Shown here: positions 27,337 through 37,732 of the stretch, one piece after another | Position numbering within the stretch: the first letter of the stretch is position 1 | How the letters are laid out: every line of letters starts with the position of its first letter | Origin: Cyanobacteria bacterium FACHB-471 | Lineage (GTDB): Bacteria > Cyanobacteriota > Cyanobacteriia > Elainellales > Elainellaceae | Reading direction: 5' to 3' | Assembly: GCA_014695345.1 (NCBI GenBank) | Contig: JACJOC010000065.1 | Coordinates: 186,001-250,000 of the forward strand | DNA length: 64,000 bases | Made by a program: the position numbers and the translations under genes | Notes under the pieces: model-generated | What the model saw: the letters and a program-made list of their open reading frames with translations, nothing else | Told to the model about the DNA's origin: nothing | Database searches by the model: none

Positions 27337-27745
27337 ATGAAAATCGCAAATCAAACACCCGATTGTCTACAGTTTCGAGGTGTAGGAATTGGCTGGGTGG
27401 TGATCAGTTGTTTAGGTGGACTGCTATGTTGGGTTGCAGGATATCCCGGTTTGCGTTCAGGGCACTTCTTTGGACAGCTTGTCGGTGCAGGGATGTTGCT
27501 GGCTGGCAGTGTGTTTGAGGCAGCAGTATATCTTTTACGCTAAAACTATTCGACGAAGGTTGCAGGATGTAGCGGCTGTGAAGGTGACTGAGCAGGAGGA
27601 TAGCGATCGCTCTCTTTTCTACGAAATTAACCTTGTGTTGAAATCAGGGGAAAAGTTGTCTCTTCGGGAAGGCACTAATAACTCTGACAAGCAGGAATAC
27701 GAGCAAGTTGCAGCTCAGATTCGTCAGTTTTTGCAGTTGTTCTAA
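27337..27745 (+). pseudogene. frame-broken small membrane protein gene
   Basis: Two overlapping frames encode complementary parts. Frame 1 (27337-27543) gives an N-terminus with two membrane segments (GWVVISCLGGLLCW, LVGAGMLLAGSVFEAAVYLL). Frame 2, open to 27745, gives a soluble C-terminus (AKTIRRRLQDVAAVKVTEQEDSDRS then LFYEINLVLKSGEKL) that has no start of its own. Small cyanobacterial membrane proteins commonly join these two halves in one frame. A net +1 shift lies roughly between 27510 and 27560. The function of the intact protein is unknown. It could also be a sequencing error. Confidence 0.55.
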
Positions 27746-27755
27746 GCGGGATGCA

Positions 27756-28157
27756 TTATTTGCCAATTAAAGTTTTAGGCCTCATCACAAAAGCTATGAT
27801 CTGCTCTAACGTTGGACTGTAACCATCAGTCGTATCTACAGTTAAAGTTGGCAGATCCATCTCTGGTGGATAGTATTTCCCTACCAGAAGCTCAATCCCT
27901 TCTTTGCTTGAAAGAGTAGCTTTGTCGCCATGAAAGCGTTCTCGTGTGAAGTTAGCCAGTCCGCGCTCAATGAAACGTGCCTTGGCTAGATAAGGATCTA
28001 CTGTGCATACGACAATCGAATTGACGTAGCCCTCCTTGAACTCATCCCGGCAGAGCGCTGTGCAGTGTATTTGTCCTACCAACTTGTGAGCAAGTGTAGT
28101 CTTTCCTGATCCAGGGCGACCTGCTACCACAACAACGAATGGTTTGGTCATGGGCAA
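27756..28157 (-). pseudogene. P-loop kinase-like gene with probable internal deletion
   Basis: A 133-residue protein starting like P-loop kinases: VVVVAGRPGSGKTTLAHKL with GRPGSGKT at 13-20, then CRDEFKEGYVNS. It then jumps to IVVCTVDPYLAKARFIERGL, which in related proteins normally comes some 50-60 residues later, after a helix-strand section. The frame is kept, so a truncated protein may still be made, but the missing section would remove much of the lid and substrate region. It lies next to the broken gene at 27337, so this spot may be decaying. Confidence 0.5.
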
Positions 28158-28224
28158 AACGGTAAGTAACTTTTTTTTTCCACCCTACCACTATTAATCA
28201 GTAGAGTTATTTAGCAAGAGAAGC

Positions 28225-29049
28225 GTGTCCGAACAAAGTGATTTGGAGTTAGTTCTTCTTTCACAACAGGGAAACAAAGCTGCATTTGGTCAGCTGGTGT
28301 TGCGTTATCAACCCATGGCACAACGCCTTGCTACACAAATCATCGGTGATGGAGACTTGGCTCAGGAGCTTGTGCAAGATGTAATGCTACAAGCCTATGT
28401 TTCGCTGGAAAAACTAAATGATCCAACATGCTTTAAGAGTTGGTTATACGGTATTGTCCTAAATATTTGTCGGAACAATTTGCGTCGTCGTAAGGTAATC
28501 TGTTTTTCCTTTGAGGCAATGGTAGGGAATTTAGCAGATGAGCTGCCAGTGACTGGAGGTAGTTCATCGGACCCTCAGTTAGTGGCAGAACGGGAAGAAC
28601 TTTACACTGCGTTGCTAGAAGCAGTTGATACTTTATCCCCGAGGAATCGCTCGGCAATTCTACTCTTCTACCATGAGCAGTTCAGTCTGCAAGAAGTGGC
28701 AAATCGTTTAAAGATTTCGATTAGTGCTGTGAAAGGGCGTTTACATAAATCTCGTCATCAACTGAGAGAGCAGTTATCGCTTCTTCAAGATCAAAGCCAA
28801 TCTGGCTCATTCCAGGAGATTCAAACTATGACTACAAATACTTCTTCCCAACCTAAGCTGGAACCCTGCTGTTCGTTTTGTCGCAAAAATAGTGAACAAA
28901 TTGATACTCTGATTGCAGGGCCAGGTGTTTTCATCTGCAACGTATGTGTTGATATTTGTAATCAAATTCTTAGTGGCAAGATTCCTCCATCTCCTCTGAC
29001 GCAGGAGGAAGTTGCGAAACTGATGGATTCAGGCAAGTTGAGTGACTGA
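28225..29049 (+). CDS. ECF-type sigma factor fused to ClpX-type zinc finger
   Basis: A 274-residue protein with GTG start. Residues about 8-90 are sigma region 2 (FGQLVLRYQPMAQRLATQII, LAQELVQDVMLQAY), residues about 125-185 region 4 (LSPRNRSAILLFYHEQFSLQ, ISISAVKGRLHKSRHQL). After a linker (186-213) there is a zf-C4_ClpX domain: C216-x2-C219 and C238-x2-C241 within CSFCRK, LIAGPGVFICNVCVDIC. In ClpX this finger dimerises and binds adaptors. Here it may sense metal, redox state or a partner. An in-frame ATG at codon 202 has AGGAG nine bases ahead (28814-28818) and could also make the finger alone (73 residues). Confidence 0.85.
   Translation: MSEQSDLELVLLSQQGNKAAFGQLVLRYQPMAQRLATQIIGDGDLAQELVQDVMLQAYVSLEKLNDPTCFKSWLYGIVLNICRNNLRRRKVICFSFEAMVGNLADELPVTGGSSSDPQLVAEREELYTALLEAVDTLSPRNRSAILLFYHEQFSLQEVANRLKISISAVKGRLHKSRHQLREQLSLLQDQSQSGSFQEIQTMTTNTSSQPKLEPCCSFCRKNSEQIDTLIAGPGVFICNVCVDICNQILSGKIPPSPLTQEEVAKLMDSGKLSD
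28814..28830 (+). promoter_or_regulatory. internal ribosome-binding site and start codon
   Basis: AGGAG (28814-28818) lies nine bases before ATG 28828-28830, in frame within the sigma-zinc finger gene and exactly at the domain linker. It could initiate a separate 73-residue zinc-finger protein. Confidence 0.45.
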
Positions 29050-29086
29050 ATCCGGTTGCTCTCCTTGTCGTTAACCCGAAATTGTG

Positions 29087-29548
29087 ATGATTGTTGACCC
29101 GCAAAATGTTCCAATTAGCCAAGGTTCCAATTATCCTGACTTGTTTAAACCAAGGGTGGCAGGGCGTTTGAAGCAGCGTCTAGGAGATGCGGTGGGTTTA
29201 AGCAATTTTGGGGTCAATCAGGTGACGCTTCAGCCGGGAGGTCGGTCTGCGCTGCGACATTGGCATACCAAGCAGGATGAGTTTATCTATGTGTTGTCTG
29301 GGGAACTGACGTTGATTACAGATGCGGGTGAGCAAATTCTCACGGCTGGAATGGCGGTGGGGTTTCCGGCGGGTGAGGCGAATGGCCATCATTTGGTGAA
29401 TCGTTCTGAGCAGGTGGCGGTTTATTTGGAGGTGGGCGATCGCACGCCTGATGATCAGGGGGTTTACCCGGATGATGATTTGGTGGCAAAGCACGGCGCT
29501 CAGGGGTGGGTCTTTACACGTAAGGATGGAAGTGTGTTTGAGGATTAA
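29087..29548 (+). CDS. cupin-domain protein
   Basis: A 153-residue single-domain cupin. The metal-binding motif 1 is RHWHTKQDEFIYVLSGELTL (two His and Glu) and motif 2 is GFPAGEANGHHLVNRS. These proteins include sugar isomerases, dioxygenases and ligand sensors. The ATG at 29087 is preferred over the GTG one codon earlier. It follows the sigma factor-zinc finger gene by 37 bases and may be cotranscribed, so its product could act with it, but that is inference. Confidence 0.85.
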   Translation: MIVDPQNVPISQGSNYPDLFKPRVAGRLKQRLGDAVGLSNFGVNQVTLQPGGRSALRHWHTKQDEFIYVLSGELTLITDAGEQILTAGMAVGFPAGEANGHHLVNRSEQVAVYLEVGDRTPDDQGVYPDDDLVAKHGAQGWVFTRKDGSVFED

Positions 29549-31519
<1,971 letters not shown>

Positions 31520-31535
31520 CAAACGAGGTTAAGCT

Positions 31536-32462
31536 TTGCCGACCCCCCGTCGCCCTTCCAAAATTGATGCTAAAAAGCAGCGCTTGCTTCGTCGTCGCCT
31601 GCTGCTAGTGTCTTTGTTGATGCTGGCTCTCAGCTTGGGGTTGTGGCTGAGTGGCTGCACCCCCGACTCAACCGATCCGTCCGGCAAACTAGTAGTCGGC
31701 ATCATCAGCTACGACACAGACAGCGTAGTAGACAAATATGAGCGTTTCAGAGAGTACCTGGCAGGACAAACCCGCGCCATCGTAGAACTAGAACCCGCCT
31801 TTAACGAACTTGCTGCCGTTGAGCAGATTCAGCGGCAGGTCTGGTCAATGGTGTTTGCCTCACCGGGGTTGGCAGCGCTCGCCATCGGCAGCCAGCAATA
31901 CGTTCCCCTCTTCACCATGCAGGGCATCAACAACCTGCGATCGGTCATCGTCGTGCGGGACGAAAGCCAGATTCAAACCCTTGGCGACCTCGCCAATCGG
32001 ACAATCGCATTAGGAGAACCCGGCTCCGCCGCAGGCTATTACCTACCGCTCTACGATCTGTATGGATTAACGCTAGCTGAAGTGCGTCTTGCCCCCACCC
32101 CAAAAACCATTTTGGAATGGTTAGATGAAGGGGCGATCGCTGCCGGAGCCTTATCCGAAGACGACTTTCAAAACCTCCGAAGCCAATTTCGCGACACCAA
32201 ATTTCGAGTCCTGCATACCAGCCGCCCCATCCCCCCCGGCTCCGTTTTGCTAGCGCCCACCGTAGAGCGCAACCAGCAGCAGCAAATCGAAACCGCCATG
32301 CAGCAAGCCCCCTCTAACATCATCGGCGACTCCGGCTACATCCCCAACGTCCCCCTACCCGACTACAGCCAACTTATCGAACTCATCGAAAAAATTCAGC
32401 CAATCGAATCTCGCATTCGAGAGAAACCAGCAGTTTTGACGGCGGAAGGTATTAGGGGCTAG
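31536..32462 (+). CDS. PhnD-like phosphate/phosphonate binding lipoprotein
   Basis: A 308-residue periplasmic binding lipoprotein. A basic start (RRPSKIDAKKQRLLRRR) and hydrophobic stretch lead to the lipobox LSGC (Cys about residue 42). The mature part matches the PhnD/PstS-like phosphonate binding group: VGIISYDTDSVVDKYERFREYL, VWSMVFASPGLAALAI, ALGEPGSAAGYYLPLYDLYG and AIAAGALSEDDF. The start codon appears to be TTG. No ABC permease or ATPase is adjacent, so it is an orphan that may serve a transporter elsewhere or act as a sensor. Confidence 0.82.
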   Translation: MPTPRRPSKIDAKKQRLLRRRLLLVSLLMLALSLGLWLSGCTPDSTDPSGKLVVGIISYDTDSVVDKYERFREYLAGQTRAIVELEPAFNELAAVEQIQRQVWSMVFASPGLAALAIGSQQYVPLFTMQGINNLRSVIVVRDESQIQTLGDLANRTIALGEPGSAAGYYLPLYDLYGLTLAEVRLAPTPKTILEWLDEGAIAAGALSEDDFQNLRSQFRDTKFRVLHTSRPIPPGSVLLAPTVERNQQQQIETAMQQAPSNIIGDSGYIPNVPLPDYSQLIELIEKIQPIESRIREKPAVLTAEGIRG

Positions 32463-32505
32463 GGGTGTAGGGTATGAATTCTTAGGTGGGGGCAATGCAA
32501 AGGAC

Positions 32506-32618
32506 CCTTGCCACCCACCGATGCGAAGCGCGTCATGCCACCCATCCTAGACCCTTGCGGAGGGGGTCTGGGGGACGAGCCCGTCCCCCAGTGGGGGTTT
32601 GGGGGCAAAGCCCCAAAA
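32506..32618. repeat. G/C-rich dispersed repeat, copy 2 (inverted)
   Basis: Reverse-oriented copy of the element at 29596-29712: CCTTGCCACCCACCGATGC, GCGGAGGGGGTCTGGGGGAC and CCAGTGGGGGTTTGGGGG. It follows the PhnD-like gene and precedes a convergent hydrolase gene. Confidence 0.85.
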
Positions 32619-32664
32619 GCTTAAATCGAGAAACAGAATTCAAAAAATCGACTTCAGAACACCA

Positions 32665-33570
32665 TCAGTCCTGCGACTGAAGACTCGCCACACTTGCCCG
32701 CTCAACAAACCGCCGCACCACCTGAAGATATTCTGAACCCGCTACATCCGCCACATCATTGTGTCCCGCATTCGGCACTAACCAGATTTGCTTTGGCTCC
32801 GGTGCAGCAGCATACAGCGCCTCACTCATCGCAGAAGGCACCTGAGTATCAGCAATCCCATGAATGAACAATACTGGCACCTGCAGCAGCTTCTCCCCAG
32901 ATGAGCCATTCGCCTGTAGCTTTTGCAAAGAGTCAAATCGCTGAGTCAACAGCAGATCCAGCGGAAAAATCTCCAAATTTTTGGCATAGCTTGCCATCTG
33001 GCGCATTGAAGTAAACGAGCTTTGCACAATTAACCCAGCCGCATTAGAGTTTTGCGTTGCTAAGTTGATGGCGATCGCCCCCCCCAACGAATGCCCATAG
33101 ATAAAAGTTTGCTCCGGCGAAATTCCTAATTGAATCAGATGATCCCAGGCAGCTTGAGCATCTGTATAAACAGAAGCTTCCGTTGGAAAATCGCCATCAC
33201 TCTTGCCATAGCCGCGATAGTCAATCAGCAACACCGAAAAACCCAACTCGTGAAACCGGTTTGCCTGAGCCACATTTGCGCCAATGTTAGACCCATTCCC
33301 ATGCAAATAGAGCAAAACCCGCTCCGACTGCGCCGGAATCCACCAGCCATGAATTCTCTCGGTTTCATCCCCATCCCCAGCAACCGGAATCCAAACCTCC
33401 TCGTAGGGCAGGTTAAACTCCCTCGGCGTCGTCTGGATATAGGGCGACGGAAAAAAGATCATACGGGTCTGCCGCATGAACAAATAAACACAAGTCGCAG
33501 TGTAGGCGATCGCCACAAGACTCGCCACAGCCAGAAAAACCTTCAGGAACGGTGACAGTGCTTTAACCAT
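32665..33570 (-). CDS. alpha/beta-hydrolase, membrane-anchored
   Basis: A 301-residue alpha/beta-hydrolase of the ABHD13/BEM46 type. An N-terminal membrane segment (FLKVFLAVASLVAIAYTATCVYLF) is followed by FFPSPYIQTTPREFNLPYEEV, the HGNGSNIG oxyanion region, the nucleophile elbow YGHSLGGAIA, an Asp in HGIADTQVP and the catalytic His in AGHNDV. The substrate is unknown; esterase or thioesterase activity is the usual guess for this group. Confidence 0.87.
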   Translation of the reverse strand: MVKALSPFLKVFLAVASLVAIAYTATCVYLFMRQTRMIFFPSPYIQTTPREFNLPYEEVWIPVAGDGDETERIHGWWIPAQSERVLLYLHGNGSNIGANVAQANRFHELGFSVLLIDYRGYGKSDGDFPTEASVYTDAQAAWDHLIQLGISPEQTFIYGHSLGGAIAINLATQNSNAAGLIVQSSFTSMRQMASYAKNLEIFPLDLLLTQRFDSLQKLQANGSSGEKLLQVPVLFIHGIADTQVPSAMSEALYAAAPEPKQIWLVPNAGHNDVADVAGSEYLQVVRRFVERASVASLQSQD

Positions 33571-33667
33571 GATCCCGATATGTAATGGCTTTGGGTTTAG
33601 GGTCCAGATTACAAACTCTTCTAATCTAAAGCGTTCTAGCTGAAATTGGGGATTGGGGTCAAGGCTT

Positions 33668-33709
33668 GGGAATCAAGGATTCCCGGTTCCCAACCCTCAG
33701 CTTGGGAAC
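33668..33709 (-). terminator. candidate terminator hairpins after gatA
   Basis: Two short stems: GGGAATC/GATTCCC (33668-33684) and GTTCCCAA/TTGGGAAC (33686-33709), which can also pair alternatively. There is no T-run, so the terminator role is tentative. Confidence 0.35.
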
Positions 33710-33732
33710 TAGCAAAAATGACCCGTTGCTCC

Positions 33733-35190
33733 TTAGAGCTGAGGCGATCGCTGATGCCAGGAAGTCGATTGCTCATAGCAGTAAGCAACCTCCAGCAGCA
33801 AGTCTTCACGGAGTACATTGCCAATCAGCTGCAGCCCAATCGGCAACCCCTGATCGTCAAATCCACAAGGTAAGCTAATGGCGGGTAACCCAGCTAGATT
33901 TACCGGAATCGTCATTAGATCAGTTAGGTACATGCTCAGCGGATCAGCCGTCTTATCACCAGCCTTAAACGCGGTAGTGGGACTGGTAGGACACACTAAA
34001 ATATCCACTTTCCCAAACGCCTGTTCAAAGTCCTGTTTGATCAGCGTTCGTACCTTTTGCGCTTTCAGGTAATAGGCATCGTAATAACCTGCTGAAAGTG
34101 TGTATGTACCAATCATAATTCGCCGCTTTACCTCTGCCCCAAAGCCCTGAGCGCGAGTCTCGGTATACATCGACAGCAAGTTATCTGGATCTTTTGTACG
34201 GAAGCCATACTTCACGCCGTCATATCGCGCCAAATTTGCTGACGCTTCTGAAGGCGCAATGATGTAATAGGTCGGCAAACCATAGCGAAACTGCGGACAA
34301 GAAACAACCTGGATCTCTGCCCCCAGCGATTGCAACTGTTCTACTGCTTTTGTTACCGTCGCCTCGACTATCGGATCTAAGCCTTGTCCAAAGGTTTCCT
34401 GAATTACGCCAATCTTGAGCTTGCGTCTGGGCTTCAAATCAGGCTTCAACGTACTGGCATAGTCGGGAATGGACACCTTGAGGCTGGTTGCATCCCTGGG
34501 ATCATGACCGGCGATCGCCCCTAACAAAATTGCTGCATCTTCCACCGACCGACCAAACGGGCCAATTTGATCCAGCGAAGACGCATAGGCAACCAGCCCA
34601 TAGCGCGACACCAGCCCGTAGGTTGGCTTCATGCCCACAATGCCGCACAACGATGCAGGCTGGCGAATCGAGCCACCCGTGTCAGACCCCAGCGCTACCA
34701 CACATTCCCCGCCTGCAACCGCTGCCGCCGAGCCACCCGAAGAGCCACCAGGCACCCGCTCCAGATCCCAGGGATTCGCCGTCACTTGAAACGCCGAGTT
34801 TTCGGTAGAGCTACCCATCGCAAACTCATCCAGGTTCGTCTTACCGACCATCACTGCCCCTGCTGCCGTTAGCTTTTCAGTGACAGCAGATTCGTAAGGC
34901 GGCACAAAATTCTCTAAAATCCGAGAGGCGCAGGTTGTCGGAATGCCTCGCGTACACAGGTTGTCTTTGATCCCAATCGGGATTCCAGCTAGCGGCGAAA
35001 TTTCCTCACCCGCTGCAATTTTGGCATCTACCTTTTGCGCCTGCTCCAGTGCGTGGTCTGCCGTCACATGCAAAAAGCTATGCAGTTTTGGCTCTAGTGC
35101 CTGGATGCGCTCCAGAGCTTCCTGCGTGATTTCGACAGCAGAACGTTCCTTATGGGTTAGTTGGCGATGCAGTTCGCGGATCGATGACAT
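33733..35190 (-). CDS. gatA: glutamyl-tRNA(Gln) amidotransferase subunit A
   Basis: GatA is the amidase subunit of GatCAB, which turns Glu-tRNA(Gln) into Gln-tRNA(Gln). The length of 485 residues is normal. Amidase signature residues are visible: the catalytic Lys in [11 protein letters not shown], and the Ser pair in the Gly/Ser-rich [14 protein letters not shown] plus [12 protein letters not shown]. The start [11 protein letters not shown] is typical. gatB and gatC are not in the neighbourhood, as in many cyanobacteria. Confidence 0.95.
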   Translation of the reverse strand: MSSIRELHRQLTHKERSAVEITQEALERIQALEPKLHSFLHVTADHALEQAQKVDAKIAAGEEISPLAGIPIGIKDNLCTRGIPTTCASRILENFVPPYESAVTEKLTAAGAVMVGKTNLDEFAMGSSTENSAFQVTANPWDLERVPGGSSGGSAAAVAGGECVVALGSDTGGSIRQPASLCGIVGMKPTYGLVSRYGLVAYASSLDQIGPFGRSVEDAAILLGAIAGHDPRDATSLKVSIPDYASTLKPDLKPRRKLKIGVIQETFGQGLDPIVEATVTKAVEQLQSLGAEIQVVSCPQFRYGLPTYYIIAPSEASANLARYDGVKYGFRTKDPDNLLSMYTETRAQGFGAEVKRRIMIGTYTLSAGYYDAYYLKAQKVRTLIKQDFEQAFGKVDILVCPTSPTTAFKAGDKTADPLSMYLTDLMTIPVNLAGLPAISLPCGFDDQGLPIGLQLIGNVLREDLLLEVAYCYEQSTSWHQRSPQL

Positions 35191-35428
35191 GCGACAACCT
35201 CAATTAGCGGTTCAGATTTAACAGTTTAGGGCAAGCATTCAAAACAATTTGGGCTCACGGTCAACTTGCAACAGCAGAGCTAATCGTTTCGCCTATACGG
35301 ATTCGACCTATTTCAGCCGCAAATGCCGTATTCCAAACTTCACTCTAGTAGATTTTGGAGCCCATTAGGGGAACTCTGGTTAGCGTTTAGAAGTTCTTAA
35401 GTATGCGATCGCCCTTCTCCAATACTTA

Positions 35429-36757
35429 CTACAGTTGACTCCGGGCTTTCAGTTGCAGATAGCGATCGACCAGTTGTTCCGTAATCTGATTGGCAGGTGT
35501 ATCCAGAATTAACACACCTCTTTGCTTGAGAGTTGCTAGTGCTACCTGACGCTGTGCCAATAGATCTAGAGCAACAGCACGGGCGTAGGTGCTGGGAATA
35601 TCCTGAGTTAGCGTGTGAGCCTGCACGTCAATCTGGGGATCGCGCAGAGTGACGCAAAAGGGCAGATAGCGGGGAGCCAAGCGACCCATCGAGAGCAGCA
35701 GCTCTGACGAGGCGGTTTTGTCTACCAGATCGGTGATTAAAACGACCAGGGCGCGGCGAGTGTGCTGACTGGTGACGTGGGTGATGGCTCCAAGATAGTC
35801 GGGTTCTAGCAACACAGGGTGAATGGGCGTGAGGCGTTCGATGAGTTTGGTGAGTTGGGTTTGTCCACGTTCCGGGGGCACCCAGACCTGCATCTGCCGA
35901 TCGAATACGCCGATACCGACGCGATCGCCCCGATTCAATCCCGCTAATGCTAGTGAAAGAGCTGCGTTCAGCCCCCAGTCAAATCGAGCCAATCCCTTCA
36001 CCTGAGCCGTCATCAGCCGTCCCCGGTCAAGCAAGATCATCAGCGTTTGTTCTTGCTCTGGTTCCAATACGCGCAGCAGCAGCCGACTTCGACGAGCAGT
36101 CGCTTTCCAGTCAATTAGGCGGGGATCATCGCCTGTGCTGTATTCTCGCAACTCCGCAAACTCGGTGCCCATGCCCAACCGTTTTGCTCGACGAATGTTG
36201 CCGCTGTTTTGCAGGGACAGTCGCAGGGAGAGCGATCGCAGCCCTAGCAAATCAGGATAGACGGCTACTGTTTGCGGTTGAGGAATGCGCCAACTGTGCC
36301 ATGCCAGTCCCCAGGCTCCAAGCTGTCGCACCTGAATATTGCCAAACAGATATTCACCTCGCTTTGCCGGAAAAACGGTGTAGGTGACTTCCTCCTCGCG
36401 GTTGGGCGGTAGCGTCAGTTCCAGCAGCGGTGGAGTGGCAGTAAATTCTGGTGGGTAAAAGTCACGGATTTGCAAGGTAGCGGGGCGATCGCCCGACTTC
36501 ACTGTTAACCGAACTGGATTTTCCTGCCCAATTGAGAGCCGCTGGAGTGACTCACGAGATACCTTCACCTGGCTGGATTTGACACGCTGGCTATCCCAAA
36601 AAGCCAAGCCCAGGATCAGGACATCCCAGGTCAGGGTGAGCCCTAATGCAACCAGCAGCAACGCTGGACGGGTATTGCCACTGCCAAAAGCAGCTAGACC
36701 CAGCCCTACCCCAGTTCCAAGCAAGAGCAATTGGTAAACGCGAGGAGCAGGGATCAT
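35429..36757 (-). CDS. DUF58 domain protein
   Basis: A 442-residue membrane protein. Two hydrophobic segments at the start (about residues 8-50) anchor it; the rest is soluble. The DUF58 signature is EFAELREYSTGDDPRLIDWK, followed by a von Willebrand-A-like region (LMILLDRGRLM, LVVLITDL). It is the fourth gene of a minus-strand operon, and its ATG overlaps the MoxR stop codon (ATGA). DUF58 proteins are nearly always paired with MoxR ATPases, likely as their substrate or partner on the membrane. Confidence 0.9.
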   Translation of the reverse strand: MIPAPRVYQLLLLGTGVGLGLAAFGSGNTRPALLLVALGLTLTWDVLILGLAFWDSQRVKSSQVKVSRESLQRLSIGQENPVRLTVKSGDRPATLQIRDFYPPEFTATPPLLELTLPPNREEEVTYTVFPAKRGEYLFGNIQVRQLGAWGLAWHSWRIPQPQTVAVYPDLLGLRSLSLRLSLQNSGNIRRAKRLGMGTEFAELREYSTGDDPRLIDWKATARRSRLLLRVLEPEQEQTLMILLDRGRLMTAQVKGLARFDWGLNAALSLALAGLNRGDRVGIGVFDRQMQVWVPPERGQTQLTKLIERLTPIHPVLLEPDYLGAITHVTSQHTRRALVVLITDLVDKTASSELLLSMGRLAPRYLPFCVTLRDPQIDVQAHTLTQDIPSTYARAVALDLLAQRQVALATLKQRGVLILDTPANQITEQLVDRYLQLKARSQL

Positions 36758-37704
36758 CGCGGCACCGCCACCTGATTCAGCAAAGAAGACACCACGCCAT
36801 CCAACTGGAGTCCGTCAAGCTGGGCTTCGGGACGCAGGATCAGACGGTGACGCAGTAGGGGAGAGGCGATCGCCTTCACATCATCGGGCGTGACGTAGTC
36901 TCTGCCCGACAGCCAGGCCCTTGCCTTGCTTGCCTGAAGCCACGCCACTGCTGAACGGGGAGACGCGCCCAGCGCCAGGTCGGGATGTTTGCGGGTGCGG
37001 TGTACCAGTCCCAGCAAGTAGTCCAGCAAATTCTCAGCGACTTGGATCGAGCGAATTGCCTGACGCGCCGCTAATACGTCTGCCACTGTTGCCAGGGGCT
37101 TTAGCTCTACCAGGTCGAGCCGCTTAGTTTGCAGCCCGGCTTGAGCATTGAGCAGCATTTGCTTTTCGGCTTTTGGTTCTGGGTAGTCCACAATCAGCTT
37201 AAACAGGAAGCGATCGAGTTGCGCTTCGGGCAAGGGGTAGGTGCCTTCAAACTCCAGCGGGTTTTGCGTCGCGATCACCCAAAACAGATCTGGCAGGGGC
37301 AGGCTCTGCCCATCGAGCGTTACCTGCTGTTCTTCCATTGCTTCTAGCAGGGCTGCCTGAGTTTTGGGCGGAGTGCGGTTAATCTCATCTGCCAGCAGAA
37401 TTTCGGTGAAAACGGGCCCTTGCTTCAGCGTGAAGTTGCGTGTGTTCAGGTCAAAGATGTTGGTACCCAGGATGTCAGAGGGCAGCACGTCAGGCGTAAG
37501 CTGAATTCGCCGGAAATCTGCCTTTACCAGTCGCGCCAGCGCCCGGACAAGTAGCGTTTTGCCTGTACCAGGTACGCCTTCCAAAATCACATGCCCCCCC
37601 GATAGAAGAGCGACCATCAGTTCTTGAACCAGATTGGGCTGACCCACCACAATTTGGCTGAGGGCTTTACCGAGACGAATAAAGGTCGTGTTGGAGTCGT
37701 TCAC
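36754..37704 (-). CDS. MoxR-family AAA+ ATPase
   Basis: A 316-residue MoxR ATPase, thought to work as a metal-insertion or assembly chaperone together with DUF58/von Willebrand-A proteins. Walker A GVPGTGKT is at 43-50, Walker B in EILLADEINRTPPKTQ, sensor 1 in WVIATQNPLEFEGTYPLPEAQ with the family's EAQLDRF arginine region, and the C-terminal lid has GASPRSAVAWLQASKA. It lies 28 bases after the DUF4350 stop and overlaps DUF58 by four bases. The operon order is the standard one for this system. Confidence 0.95.
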   Translation of the reverse strand: MNDSNTTFIRLGKALSQIVVGQPNLVQELMVALLSGGHVILEGVPGTGKTLLVRALARLVKADFRRIQLTPDVLPSDILGTNIFDLNTRNFTLKQGPVFTEILLADEINRTPPKTQAALLEAMEEQQVTLDGQSLPLPDLFWVIATQNPLEFEGTYPLPEAQLDRFLFKLIVDYPEPKAEKQMLLNAQAGLQTKRLDLVELKPLATVADVLAARQAIRSIQVAENLLDYLLGLVHRTRKHPDLALGASPRSAVAWLQASKARAWLSGRDYVTPDDVKAIASPLLRHRLILRPEAQLDGLQLDGVVSSLLNQVAVPR

Positions 37705-37732
37705 AAGCTGGATTTTGATTTGAATAATTGAT

